In this document: positions 1 to 8,940 of the stretch, in pieces
How the letters are laid out: each line of letters opens with the position of its first letter
Numbering within the stretch: the first letter of the stretch is position 1
Assembly: GCA_964200185.2 (NCBI GenBank)
Contig: CAXNAD020000394.1
Location: 1 to 20,461 of the forward strand
Length of the DNA stretch: 20,461 nt
DNA from: Choristocarpus tenellus KU-1152
Lineage: Eukaryota; Phaeophyceae
Reading direction: 5' to 3'
Made by a program: the position numbers and the translations under genes
The notes under the pieces: generated by a model
Database searches by the model: none
The model's input: the letters and a program-made list of their open reading frames with translations, nothing else
Told to the model about the DNA's origin: nothing

Positions 1-44
1 TGCATGAAGCTCCCCCCTCTTTGGGCATAGGCTCTAGTTTTCCT

Positions 45-68
45 CCCCCCCCCCCCCCCCCCCCCCCC
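45..68. repeat. poly-C tract (24 C)
   Basis: An uninterrupted C homopolymer. It is the first of three long C runs in the first kilobase, all on the same strand. Homopolymers of this length are often mis-sized in assemblies. I see no gene in the flanking positions 1-240. Confidence 0.95.
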
Positions 69-239
69 TCTAAAAAAATAAATCAGTTATCCTCTTTGTA
101 CTGTTCTAATAATCACATCTGACTTTTTGTTTTCATCTTGTAGTGTTTGTATGATACTTTGCTTCACAATACTAGAATCCACTTTCACTGCTGTTCCAAT
201 CATCGCTGGTGAACTTTATTTGAAGTTACAATTATAGGG

Positions 240-778
240 CTATCAATTATTGAGTGAATGGGCCTGTGTGGTGTGGAACGGTATGGCTGGCCATGATGTC
301 ACATCTATTTTACGTGGTCGACTTAGGGTTAGGGTTTTGGTCGGCCATAGGTAAACTGTTCTCACATGGCCAGAACCATGGCCATCACTACTTCCAGGTG
401 GCCGGGTGGCTGGCTGTCCCAGCACAATTATGTTTGCATATTCCTGAGTCCATGACTGTCAATTCTTCAGCATGGATGGGCCATGGGCCCACCTGCAATC
501 ATAACCTGGAGGGTGGTGTTATTGGATGCCTTAGCAGATGTCAGAGTACAGGCTTTTTTCTTACAGTCCTATGGAGGAGCTGTCAAAAGGATGGTTGACC
601 CAGTATGGTGTCATTCATGAGTGCTGACAACTCCCCCACTCTCGACTCTGGATTGTACATTATAGATGAACATCAATATGCTTCTCTTTCATTATTGACT
701 TCCTAGAGGTATGTATAGTGTGTCTAATCCCTAATCTGTTAAACCCATCACAATCCGGTGCCTCATACACGTGCTGCC

Positions 779-779
<1 letters not shown>
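240..779. other. no recognisable gene
   Basis: An open frame of 114 codons lies on the plus strand at 254-598, but it has no recognisable motif and an odd composition rich in Trp, His and Gly, so I do not call it a gene. A short TTAGGG-like stretch sits at 323-336. I see nothing else in this stretch. Confidence 0.5.

Positions 780-817
<38 letters not shown>
780..817. repeat. poly-C tract (38 C)
   Basis: The longest homopolymer in the window, 38 consecutive C. It lies 49 bases before a run of ten N, so the true length here is uncertain. Confidence 0.95.
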
Positions 818-819
<2 letters not shown>

Positions 820-866
820 ACCCCATTCTACAATTAAAAAAATTTAACAAAAGGTTGGTGGTATTG

Positions 867-876
867 NNNNNNNNNN
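867..876. other. assembly gap (10 N)
   Basis: Ten N between two poly-C tracts. The gap size is probably nominal. The C tracts likely caused the break. Confidence 0.97.
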
Positions 877-930
877 CCTCCTTCTCCCCTCTTTTATAAG
901 CCCCCCTCCCACCGCTGCCCCCCCCACCCT

Positions 931-955
931 CCCCCCCCCCCCCCCCCCCCCCCCC
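931..955. repeat. poly-C tract (25 C)
   Basis: The third long C run. It is preceded by a pyrimidine-rich, C-dominated stretch from about 877 that may be an interrupted continuation of the same low-complexity array. Confidence 0.95.
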
Positions 956-2676
956 TTCCCCTTAAACATGCCCATAAATGTTTTCAAATGTGAATATATA
1001 TATCCATGGGTGTGCTTGAATTGAATGTGGATGTGTTGTGGAGGAACAGGTGCTATCCGTTGGCCTTGAATCGGATGGGCATGTGGGAGGGAAAGGAATG
1101 CTTTTACTCAGGAAGGCCAGCAACTCACATTGCCATTTTTGCTCGTGCATTCTGAGTTCGTAAACTGCACAACGGCCTGGAGCAGTGGAGAAATATTGAC
1201 TAGGGGTTTCTAAGGGGGGGGATGATTGCAATAGACACCACCAATGGCAATAGTCCAGATATGTTTGTTGCCAAAGCAGGTCCTGAAGCATTCATTCCCT
1301 GCTCGCTGTGAAGGTGGTAGCTATGGTTTTCATGTGTATTGTTTGCCATGGAGCACCGATTTAGACCTTTAGGGGACTGATTTTGAGGAGGTTTTGCCTT
1401 TGCATTTTTGTGCCCCATCGCTAGTAACATGTAACCCCAGAGTAAAACCATACAACAGGGGGTCGACTTTTGGCCCTTTTGATTTTTAAAAGGTCTTGTT
1501 AAACCATGTGCAATGTGCACCATTCCCATGCCTGAAATGCTGTTTTTATCTGCTGTTTGGAGGGTGTGGATGTAGATGAAAGATTAGCCTTGAATACGTT
1601 TTTACCTGAAAACACCCTCAACAGGGCTCAAAACACATGCCATGTGCCACATTTGAAAAAAGGCAGAGGAGCCCTTCAAACTCAACAGCACAACCCCCTT
1701 TTTTGATGGTATCACTCCACAGAGCCTTACCTCAGTTAAAAAGTAGAGCTCAAGCATCAAACACAGAGAAAACGATTGATACTCAGAAAATCACGTATGA
1801 CTGGAATTTGATCAAAATTATTGTGCACTTGCAGCTCACTGATTTTGTACCTTTTTTTTTCTTGAGTGAATCAATATGAAAGTTCAAAGTAGAAAAAACA
1901 TGTGTACCGCGGTTGACATCAAAAAGACACCCTTAATTTCAACACTTGGAGGAAGCGAGGGCAGTTGGTAGGTCATGAGGATATGTGTGTTAAGTTTGTT
2001 TCAGGGCACAAAATAATTTATTTTAGGCTGGGACCAATAGGGTCTCACTGCAGCACCTATGTATTTCTCTTCGACTGCTAGTGTCATCGTTGTTTTCCGT
2101 ACACCGCATGTAGTAGCTTGATAAGTTTTCGAAAGTAAAGGCCAACACTCTCACAATGGTTACCGTAACAGAAGTAATGTGGTACTGAGAGGACCAGCTT
2201 GAACTAAGTCCGTCTCACCTTGGTTATTGTGCACACAGTGCCGTGGCAGCGGTTGGGGAAGGGGAATATTTAACACCTGAGGATACGTCCACAATGATAT
2301 CTGTGTGTCTGTGTGGCTATGTTCAAGTTTGCAGCGACACTGCTCTGGTTCTACTTCCATATTTTTCCCCTCGTTTGTCAAGCTAGACTGGGGCGATACA
2401 TCTTACTACGAACACTTGGAAGTGCCAAGGTGCCCTTGTTTCTCAATTTGCTTCCTGTTGCATCTTCGTGTGAAAGGTGGAGTACTGGTGACGGGGAATG
2501 ATCAAACTGACACAATAGATGGATGAAAAAATGTTTGTTCTATGATTTGACTTGTCATCACGTGAGTTTTCCTTTCCGTAAGACATCCAAAATAAGCAGC
2601 CATAAAGGGAGGGAAAATGGGGTGGGGCTTCCATTTGCAATTGTACACATCAGTTATTACACCATAATAGAACCAT
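956..2676. other. gene-poor stretch
   Basis: No recognisable gene, RNA or mobile element. Open frames on both strands (for example minus 962-1291, minus 1200-1529, plus 1637-1879) are short, overlap each other and show no family motif. A small plus-strand open frame at 2313-2501 has an internal ATG followed by a hydrophobic signal-peptide-like run (starting MFKFAATLLWFYF). It could be the first exon of a secreted protein, but nothing downstream supports it. Confidence 0.5.
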
Positions 2677-2678
2677 TA

Positions 2679-2806
2679 TGACCCAAAGTATCTGGGGAGG
2701 GGAGGGGATCTACACCAGGGTGTCTATTTGGACCATAACCAGGAAAAGTGCACTTACATTGACCCCAAATGGACAGTCGCCATCCCCCCCCAGATACTTG
2801 AAGTCT
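2679..2806. mobile_element. short MITE-like element, C-rich family, copy 1
   Basis: About 128 bp bounded by inverted repeats. The left end reads TGACCCAAAGTATCTGGGG. The right end, read on the other strand, begins AGACTTCAAGTATCTGGGG. Both sides are flanked by TA, inside a longer TTAT match, which fits TA-targeting Tc1/mariner-type mobilisation. The motif CCCAAATGGAC lies just inside the right end. The element has no coding capacity. A second copy is at about 3869-4010, and the terminal core AAGTATCT is shared with the larger MITE family elsewhere in the window. Confidence 0.7.
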
Positions 2807-3193
2807 TATTGGGGGCAGGATGGGGAATTACAGGTTGAGTCAGCGATGTCCTTGAATCCATGGTCTTACTGGTGGTAGGGTTTGTTGTTCGGCAATCCAT
2901 TGGTGCATCACATGATAAACTGGATCTATTCAATCCTTACTTTGTGTTCTGTTCTAGATACATATGCTATTCACCATTTTTGCATGATGTGCAGAGAAAG
3001 TTAACCCATCCATGTGGACGTTGCAAGTCCTCCATGATGGCACCGTGTATGTCGGGCCTTGCCACCACCTGATGGATCATAATTAGTTGGAGAGGAAGTG
3101 AGACCACACGGCCAAGACGTCTAAAACGTATGTACAAACGTACTTTGAAGTATATACATCCATATTATTCAGAATCATCTTCTATTGGCATAA
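2807..3193. other. no recognisable gene
   Basis: Only short open frames are present, none with a motif I recognise. I see nothing I can support here. Confidence 0.4.
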
Positions 3194-3571
3194 TACATCT
3201 ACTATTACACTTGTAGCAGACGGATTCTCAACAATAGGAGGGTACAGTACCATTGGAGCTTTATCTGCTATGATTGGAGGGTCCCTAATAGTACATTAAC
3301 TTTCTCAAATATTGTAAGATGCACTACTAGGAGACATTCTGCAACTAACAACGTAAGGAAGAGGTCGGATATTTTAAAGACACGCCTATTCTTAGCTATT
3401 GTTGAGTTCAACTTTGTTTGGGTGCGACATGATTTGCAAGCTCAACAGGACAGGCAAACAGCTGTGTCATCATACCCATATATGTCAATTGAACTTCACA
3501 ATTTCCTGTCTTGGGAGGCGCTGCAGGCCACACAGTTGATTGCTCCCCAGATCTGTGCCTCCCACTGTTGA
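3194..3571 (+). pseudogene. decayed coding segment, possibly IS1-like transposase C-terminus
   Basis: A 125-codon open frame with no ATG at its left edge, ending in TGA. Its composition looks protein-like. In the middle it reads RRHSATNN, then a Lys/Arg-rich patch, then VEFNFVWVRHDL, and after a short gap RQTAVSS and a hydrophobic segment ending LHNFLSW. This order, and the spacing of 22 residues from the first T of TN to NFV, resembles the C-terminal end of bacterial IS1-family transposases (…TN…YNFVR.H..L…TPAMAAG…W…EEL). The conserved acidic residue expected just upstream is not visible. Coding-like sequence appears to continue in another frame to about 3680 (around LVDGITENLINTPKLDTNKW), which would need a frameshift or an intron. 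Possible alternatives are a host exon or chance similarity. Confidence 0.2.
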
Positions 3572-3868
3572 CCACCCTCGATAAACAAACCTTGGTAGAT
3601 GGAATAACGGAAAATCTCATCAACACACCAAAACTCGACACAAATAAATGGCAGCACCACTTTTCGGGGGTATGTAGGGGGGGGGGCATCATGAACTGCC
3701 AAAAGATTCGACAAGCAAGTCCCAGTGCGATTGTTGCACAAGATACAAACTGCAAAGCATTCTGCTGCTGGTCTGTGCATGGGTATTTCTGTCCTCTCAT
3801 CACAAATTCTGGACCAGCTTCTTCTGGTTGGTTCCCCTCAAGGTTGACGACCATCTTCATTTCCATGC

Positions 3869-4010
3869 TGGCCCAAAGTATCTGGGGGGGGTGGCGACTA
3901 TCCATTTGGGGCCCATTTTCCATGTCGCCATTTTTGTGTGAATTTGGTTGCATGCGTCGGATGGATAATAATGTAAGTGCGCCCCCCCCCCCCACACAAA
4001 TACTTTGAGC
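3869..4010. mobile_element. short MITE-like element, C-rich family, copy 2
   Basis: About 142 bp. The left end contains GCCCAAAGTATCTGGGGGG. The right end, read on the other strand, begins AAGCTCAAAGTATTTGTG and then runs into a G tract. The subterminal motif TCCATTTGGGG follows the left end and GGCGAC is nearby, as in copy 1 at 2679-2806. A C run of 12 marks the inner edge of the right end. TGCTGGC occurs at both outer edges and could be a target duplication or chance. Confidence 0.6.
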
Positions 4011-4923
4011 TTGCTGGCAGCACACAACTTCAAGCCCTCATCAACTGACAACACAGTGAGGTCTTTGTTTTTCTCTCTCCCCCTCTCCTCTTGCTGATCC
4101 ATTCCTCCCATGGTCCTTTGAGCTACACACCTACCGATGTGCACGATGTAGTACTTGCCAAGTATTGCCTAGCTAATTATTACTACATCGATATGTTGAA
4201 ATTTTGGGTCCGTTTGGTCAATGTTCGGTTTACCAGTCAATTGATTGTCACTCGATCTCGTACTAAATCTATTTCCTGATTCCTGTATGTGGTAGAAGTA
4301 GTAATATATTTAGTGTTGTGAACGGAAAGAATATATTATAATAAAAACTTCAAATCGGCTAGATCTTTCTTTGTCCTCGATTACAATCAAAAAGTACAAT
4401 GGAGGCAGCTAATCGGGGAGCCTTGCGGACCGTCAGCGCGAATTCACACGAAGAATAACCAATAACGGAAAAAAATAGACTCAATTTTTTGTTTCGACTA
4501 ATCGGGATTTTATCGAATCGGAGCTATTAAATCTTTACTCTGCATATTGACTCGACGTTCATGTGCATATTTGTACACGTAATCAACGTGCGAGTAGAGG
4601 CTGACTCTATCCTGCCTACACACAAACGCGAAACAGATGGTATCAACCTTTTCGTAAGAGTAGGGTGAGTTGGATTAATACAGGGCACAGAGAGGAAGTT
4701 GAGCGAAGGAACAGGAAGGGGAAGAAAAGGGTACACACTAAGGACCAGAGAAAGATCAAATCTGCATAATGAGGAGGGGGAATCACAAGGAAGGACCCTT
4801 TCTCATACCTTCCCAGGGTCGATTGTATCCCATTTCATGAGTAAACGTTTGTATTGAGTGCAGCCCATGCACCATTATTGGAGTTCACCTTAGAAATAAC
4901 GGGCAAATATGCCACAGCAACGA
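4011..4923. other. no recognisable gene
   Basis: An AT-rich stretch with only short open frames and no family motifs. No RNA gene is apparent. Confidence 0.45.
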
Positions 4924-5256
4924 CTCAGTAGTGACAACAAGCACTTTTGGAACTATTTCTCAACTCTTTGGCATCTGCAATATAGAGGAAAAAATACTAT
5001 AGTTGACAAGATGTTTTCAAGAACTGGAAAAAGTATTTTCCTCCCTCAATGTGATGTTTTCTGAAGGATAATTAATTATTGGGTTAAATTTTATAGTATT
5101 GAATTTTTCCGAATAGGAACACACTATTTTGTTGACCGTATGGCATGTACAAGAACTTTATCACATAGATTCTCATACACCAACCAAGGCAACAGCAGAA
5201 TGGGGCAAATACAGTAGGACATATTAATATAGTTTTCTATATTGACCATAAAATGC
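4924..5256. repeat. dispersed repeat, copy 1 (left part)
   Basis: Diverged copy of the sequence at about 14546-14905. Shared landmarks in the same order include GGAACTATTTCT / AGAACTATTTCT, TTTTCAAGAACTGGAA, GTATTTTC, GAATAGGA, TTGTTGACC, AGAAC(T)TT, AGTAGGACAT and TATATTG. Similarity fades after about 5256. No coding capacity was seen. The unit type is unknown: it could be a solo LTR, a nonautonomous DNA element or another interspersed repeat. Confidence 0.65.
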
Positions 5257-5599
5257 AAATAATGTTTTGTTGACAGTTTGACATCTAAAATAATTCTACT
5301 AACTCTGTGATATAAGTTTGTGCCGCGAAACATCTGAGCTCGACGAGCGAGAACGGCGCCGAATCGGACGATAATCCCACAAAATGAAATCGGGTTGACA
5401 ATCTCAGCTTTCAGAAGAGGTGGAGGTCGAGGATCATAGGTACAAACTCGAGGTGCTTCAAGTCGTCAAAGTAGGGGTCTTTTTTGGGTGATTTTGATGC
5501 AAGAACTGGGGACATCGAGGTAGATCGTCGGCATGGCAACCCCCCCGTCGACCCCCGCGTAGGAAGGGTGCCCAAGTGTCCCTGAATACCAGGATTACG
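5257..5599. other. no gene recognised; flank of transposase relic
   Basis: Nothing I can assign. I looked here for an inverted terminal repeat matching the sequence downstream of the transposase relic (6816-7020) and found none convincing. Confidence 0.4.
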
Positions 5600-6815
5600 C
5601 TTGCAGTGTGGCACACTCTCGCGATGGTCCCTGGTGAGCATAAACTTCTACAACACGTTGGGCCGGCCCTCACAGCGGAGTTGGGAGTGTCCAAGTGTTA
5701 CATGCGAGAGCTCTGGGAGGACGACATTGATTAGCTCACCTATGGCCACACGCTTGACCAAGGGGTGGTGGCACGTAGTGGGCGGTCTTCGGAGCTCACA
5801 CCGACCAAGATGGTCGCAATACATACTATCAACTCCGATAATCGGTCATCCACAATGTGTCAGGTGACAATGAAGATGGCCACCAAGGGGCTGAATTATA
5901 GCACGAGCACTATAAACAGATGGTTGGATGATATAGGGGCCATGCCGAATTGCCGCTGGATCAAACCCAAGCATAAATCATGGCAAAAGGTATGAAGAAT
6001 GGGTTTTGTTTGCGATCAAGTGGACCGGAAACGTGGTGTATACGTCTCCCTGGTGAGCACGATCTATGTATGATGAAACCTGGTTTTATGAATGGCTGAT
6101 GGGGAAAGGGTTAGGGTATTTCCCCATAAGGATAATAGCGACCTTCCAGGGTCCCCTACTGTGCAGCACAAGAGTCATATCCCCAAAACCATGATCATTG
6201 CAGCCAACGCCCGTCCAGATTCGGCTCAAAGCTTTGATGGAAAGCTTGGTGTTTGGCATGTGTGTGCGCCAAAAACCGCAGACAGGACGAGCAAGAACCA
6301 TAAAAAGGGGGATGTGTATGAACAGGACTGTACTTTAGACAATTTGTGGTGCAGGAAGTGGTGCAAGGAGGAGTTACTGCCTGTAATCAAGACCAAGATG
6401 CCTTGGTTTCAGGGGAAGCATGTTGTCGTTCAGCAAGACAGTGCCAATCACCCCCACACGGGCAAGGGCAACTCAGAAATCTTGTCAGGGGCAGGGAAGA
6501 GTGAGGGGTGGTCGATTAGGCTTGTGACGCAACCATCTAACTCCCCCGACCTCAATATCATGGACCAGTGCTTCTTCAGGTCTTTGAATACCGGGTGATG
6601 GGGGAGCGGTTTGGGTTCGTCAAGGAGATGGTGAAGGTCATTAAGAAACAGGATTAGGAGCAAGATGAAATCACACTTGAGAGGGCTTGGCAGCTCGTTA
6701 TTGTGGTGTACAATGAAGTGATTAGGTACAAAGGGGGGAATGACTTCAGTATGGAGCACACAGGGATACGGAAGAGAGGCAGTTGTCTGGTGAGCTTCAA
6801 AACACGCCAAAGGTA
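5600..6815 (+). pseudogene. Tc1/mariner-type transposase, broken
   Basis: Remnant of a DDE/D cut-and-paste transposase. The N-terminal part (about 5600-5990) reads as two helix-turn-helix regions: one around LTAELGVSKCYMREL, then a Gly-Arg-Ser linker, LTPTKMVAIHTINSDNR, and STINRWLDDIGA followed by WIKPKHK. The catalytic core follows. The first Asp is in YDETWFYEW at 6072, the second in VVVQQDSANHPH at 6437, and the third in SPDLNIMDQCFF at 6563. There are 41 residues between the last two, a DD41D spacing. The C-terminal part (6600-6815) includes VVYNEVIRYKGGNDF. In-frame stops (for example the TGA near 5993 and TAG near 6656) and at least one frame change between the first Asp and the rest break the gene. 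Family membership is secure. Resemblance to stramenopile copies is from memory. Confidence 0.85.
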
Positions 6816-7023
6816 GACATGGAGGATTTTTCTGTGGTAGATAAAATTGTGATGGGTGGGGAGTAATAATGATTACAGAGCTGACCCTAACCAGAAATTC
6901 GTCAAGGATTCCAAATCTTCTTTCAGAAATGAATTTCATCAATATCTTCAAACGTTATGGACTACGCTGCACAGACTTATGGCAACGAGGAAGTAATATA
7001 TTTGTCACTTATATTCTGATGTA

Positions 7024-7283
7024 CGAGTGAAGTATCTTAGAGGGTACGAGTTTTACCCTGTTTGTCCATTTGGGGCTTGACTTCCCATGGGATTTTTTAA
7101 TGACATTTTTCTACTCCAAAATGTTTTGGAGTAGGTAAAATGCATACGTTATGAAAAGGTGTGTCCAGAATATGGACATTGACACTTCCTAACAAACACA
7201 ATGGCCAAAATTACATCAAAATCGCAACATTGGTTTTTGACCCTCAAATGGACGCAGCTCTACCCTCTAAGATACTTTGACTC
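7024..7283 (+). mobile_element. MITE family 1, copy A
   Basis: A 260-bp noncoding element with terminal inverted repeats: AAGTATCTTAGAGGGTA near the left end and TACCCTCTAAGATACTT near the right. It is flanked by TA on both sides (7022-7023 and 7284-7285). Subterminal GTCCATTTGGGG on the left is mirrored by CAAATGGAC on the right. A central hairpin at 7104-7142 has arms containing CTACTCCAAAA / TTTTGGAGTAG. Copy C is in the same orientation, copies B and D are reversed. Confidence 0.85.
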
Positions 7284-7309
7284 TACTAGCACCACAGAAA
7301 CAAAGTGGG

Positions 7310-7555
7310 GTGGGACAGTATAATAAATAACATGGTGTCCGATATCGGCCTTAAAATGCCAACAGGACGTGCGCACACGCACAATACGTCTCAAGATTTG
7401 ACATTATTTCATCAAGGTCCCCACCAGTGACCAACTGATGTATGCATGAAATATTCCATGTCTGATCCTTCTCGCAAAACATAACAGTCAAAAATTCAAT
7501 TCCTACGAGATTTCGTACTGAAGGGCCAACAGGGTTCAAAAAGTCCAGAGCCTTT
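7310..7555. repeat. dispersed repeat, copy 3 (right part only)
   Basis: Matches the right half of the copy at 14546-15130. Common landmarks in order are GCCAACAG, CGTGCGCACACGC / GCGTGCGCACGCC, TTTCA(T/A)CAAGGTCCC, ATGCATGAAA, a run ending in TTTCGTA(C/T)T, and GGGTTCAAA. It begins just after MITE copy A, so it may have been cut off or rearranged by that insertion. Confidence 0.65.
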
Positions 7556-7862
7556 TTTACAGGTTTATTTGTGTTGGTGTCTGATTATGATTTTGTGACC
7601 CCTTTTCTAGAGATGATGTACCATGTATCATCAAATTCCATGTGGGATGTGGGCGAGCCTTCTCTCTCACTTTTTTTTTTCAAGAAAAAAAGCCTAGACT
7701 GTCTCTAGTTTTTGTTTTTCATTTCAACCCCTGAAAATGTCACTGGACATAATAATCGGGAGGTTTTTCTTGGCTCACGAATTCTGGATTTAAAATAATG
7801 AGCCTCATCTTAGGCTAATATCCACTCCACTCCTCCTCAACCGATGTCACACCATTCAGTCC

Positions 7863-7904
7863 TTACCACATGAACAATGTGACTTACCACAAGAACAATG
7901 TGAC
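7863..7904. repeat. 21-bp tandem duplication
   Basis: Two adjacent 21-bp units differing at one base, TTACCACATGAACAATGTGAC and then the same with A for T at the ninth base. It immediately precedes the larger minisatellite at 7933-8135. Confidence 0.9.
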
Positions 7905-7932
7905 TACTTTCCACTTAACCACTTGCTAAATA

Positions 7933-8135
7933 GTGTGGCCAATTTCTGCCACTGGTTTCTATTCACAAAACAATTCCGGCTATCAACCTGTGTAGTTAAT
8001 TTTCGCCACTGATATCAATGACCAAGCAGTGTGACCAATCTTAGCCTCTGGTTTCCAGTCACAAAACAATCCACTCATCAATCAATATGTCCAATCCCCG
8101 CAACCGATATCCAATCACCAAACAATACAGCCAAT
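7933..8135. repeat. degenerate minisatellite with alternating 57/39-bp spacing
   Basis: A motif of the type GTGT(G)(G/A)CCAAT occurs at 7933, 7990, 8029, 8087 and 8126. The spacings are 57, 39, 58 and 39 bp, so the array has a higher-order unit of about 96 bp made of a long and a short half. Long units also share a central segment of the type GGTTTC.A.TCACAAAACAAT. The copies are diverged, so the array is old. Confidence 0.65.
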
Positions 8136-8279
8136 TTCCTCAAAAAATCCATTCTCACACCAATCCTCTTAAAACCCCTTACATCTATCCGTAACACTCC
8201 AAAATGCTACACAACACTCCAATTTTTTTTAAACCTGGGACTGAATGAATTTTGCTCTTATACGGTGGCAGGTTGACTG

Positions 8280-8940
8280 TGGTGAAGGGGTGCCATAGTG
8301 CATTGAAGCACTGGTGAATTCGGACTGATGAACCTAGTGGCATGATGTGCATAGTCAGAGGTTATTTGGTAAGATGTTCTGGGTATTCCTTGAGGCGCTC
8401 AAAAGAAGTACACCATACTCTGAGTAGAGGCTTGGGCACCTTGTGAAGAAGAGTTTTTGACATCCTGTTTTAACTATGAATAGATGACATCCTGTTGTGT
8501 AGAGGTACACTTAGTGCAGAGTGAACTCGAAGTCTCCTCCTCCTCCTACTCCTACTCTGGAAAACACTTTCAAGTTTAATTAAAAACTGAGGCGACAGCG
8601 GTAGTAGTAGCAACCAAGATTTGGAAGATCAACTGGATTCTGGAATAAATATAACATCAAAGATATCATTCTTCCCTTTCCAAGAACAGTTTAATCCTCA
8701 ATAATATTATGTTCAATAATACATTACAGATTTTTGTTGTATCTTGTAAGGTTGAACGACTAACAACAATGTCGAAGGAGAAGGGATGAGGCTTGCTCGC
8801 CATACCAGAGCTTTTTCCATTGGTCTGAACAGTTGAATGGGAACGGCTAGACCTAAGGGCACCGATGCCATGCTTATGTTGAAGCTCGTGGCCACAAAAA
8901 TAAGCCAACCACCAACTCCTGAATAAGACACCAGACCACC
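8280..8940. other. upstream region of the DUF616 gene
   Basis: No gene is evident. It contains a short TCC-type microsatellite at 8534-8557 and an AT-rich AAATATAA at 8647-8654 that could be a TATA-like element but lies nearly 300 bp from the start codon. Transcription and translation of the downstream gene probably begin within this stretch, since the ATG at 8941 has the strong context CCACCATGA. Confidence 0.35.

Noticed and set aside
254-598. 114-codon plus-strand open frame
   Set aside because: No family motif, unusual composition and a telomere-like repeat inside the frame. Most likely chance.
3408-4025. 205-codon minus-strand open frame
   Set aside because: It runs across the C-rich MITE at 3869-4010 and is antisense to the more protein-like plus-strand segment, so it looks like a shadow.
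6448-6951. 167-codon minus-strand open frame
   Set aside because: Antisense shadow of the transposase relic, which has clear catalytic motifs on the plus strand.
5257-7020. Terminal inverted repeats of the mariner relic
   Set aside because: I compared the flanks for matching inverted ends and for the MITE core AAGTATCT and found no convincing pair, so element boundaries are not given.
7863-8135. CRISPR array
   Set aside because: Repeats are directly adjacent or diverged, with no unique spacers of uniform size, and the context is eukaryotic.
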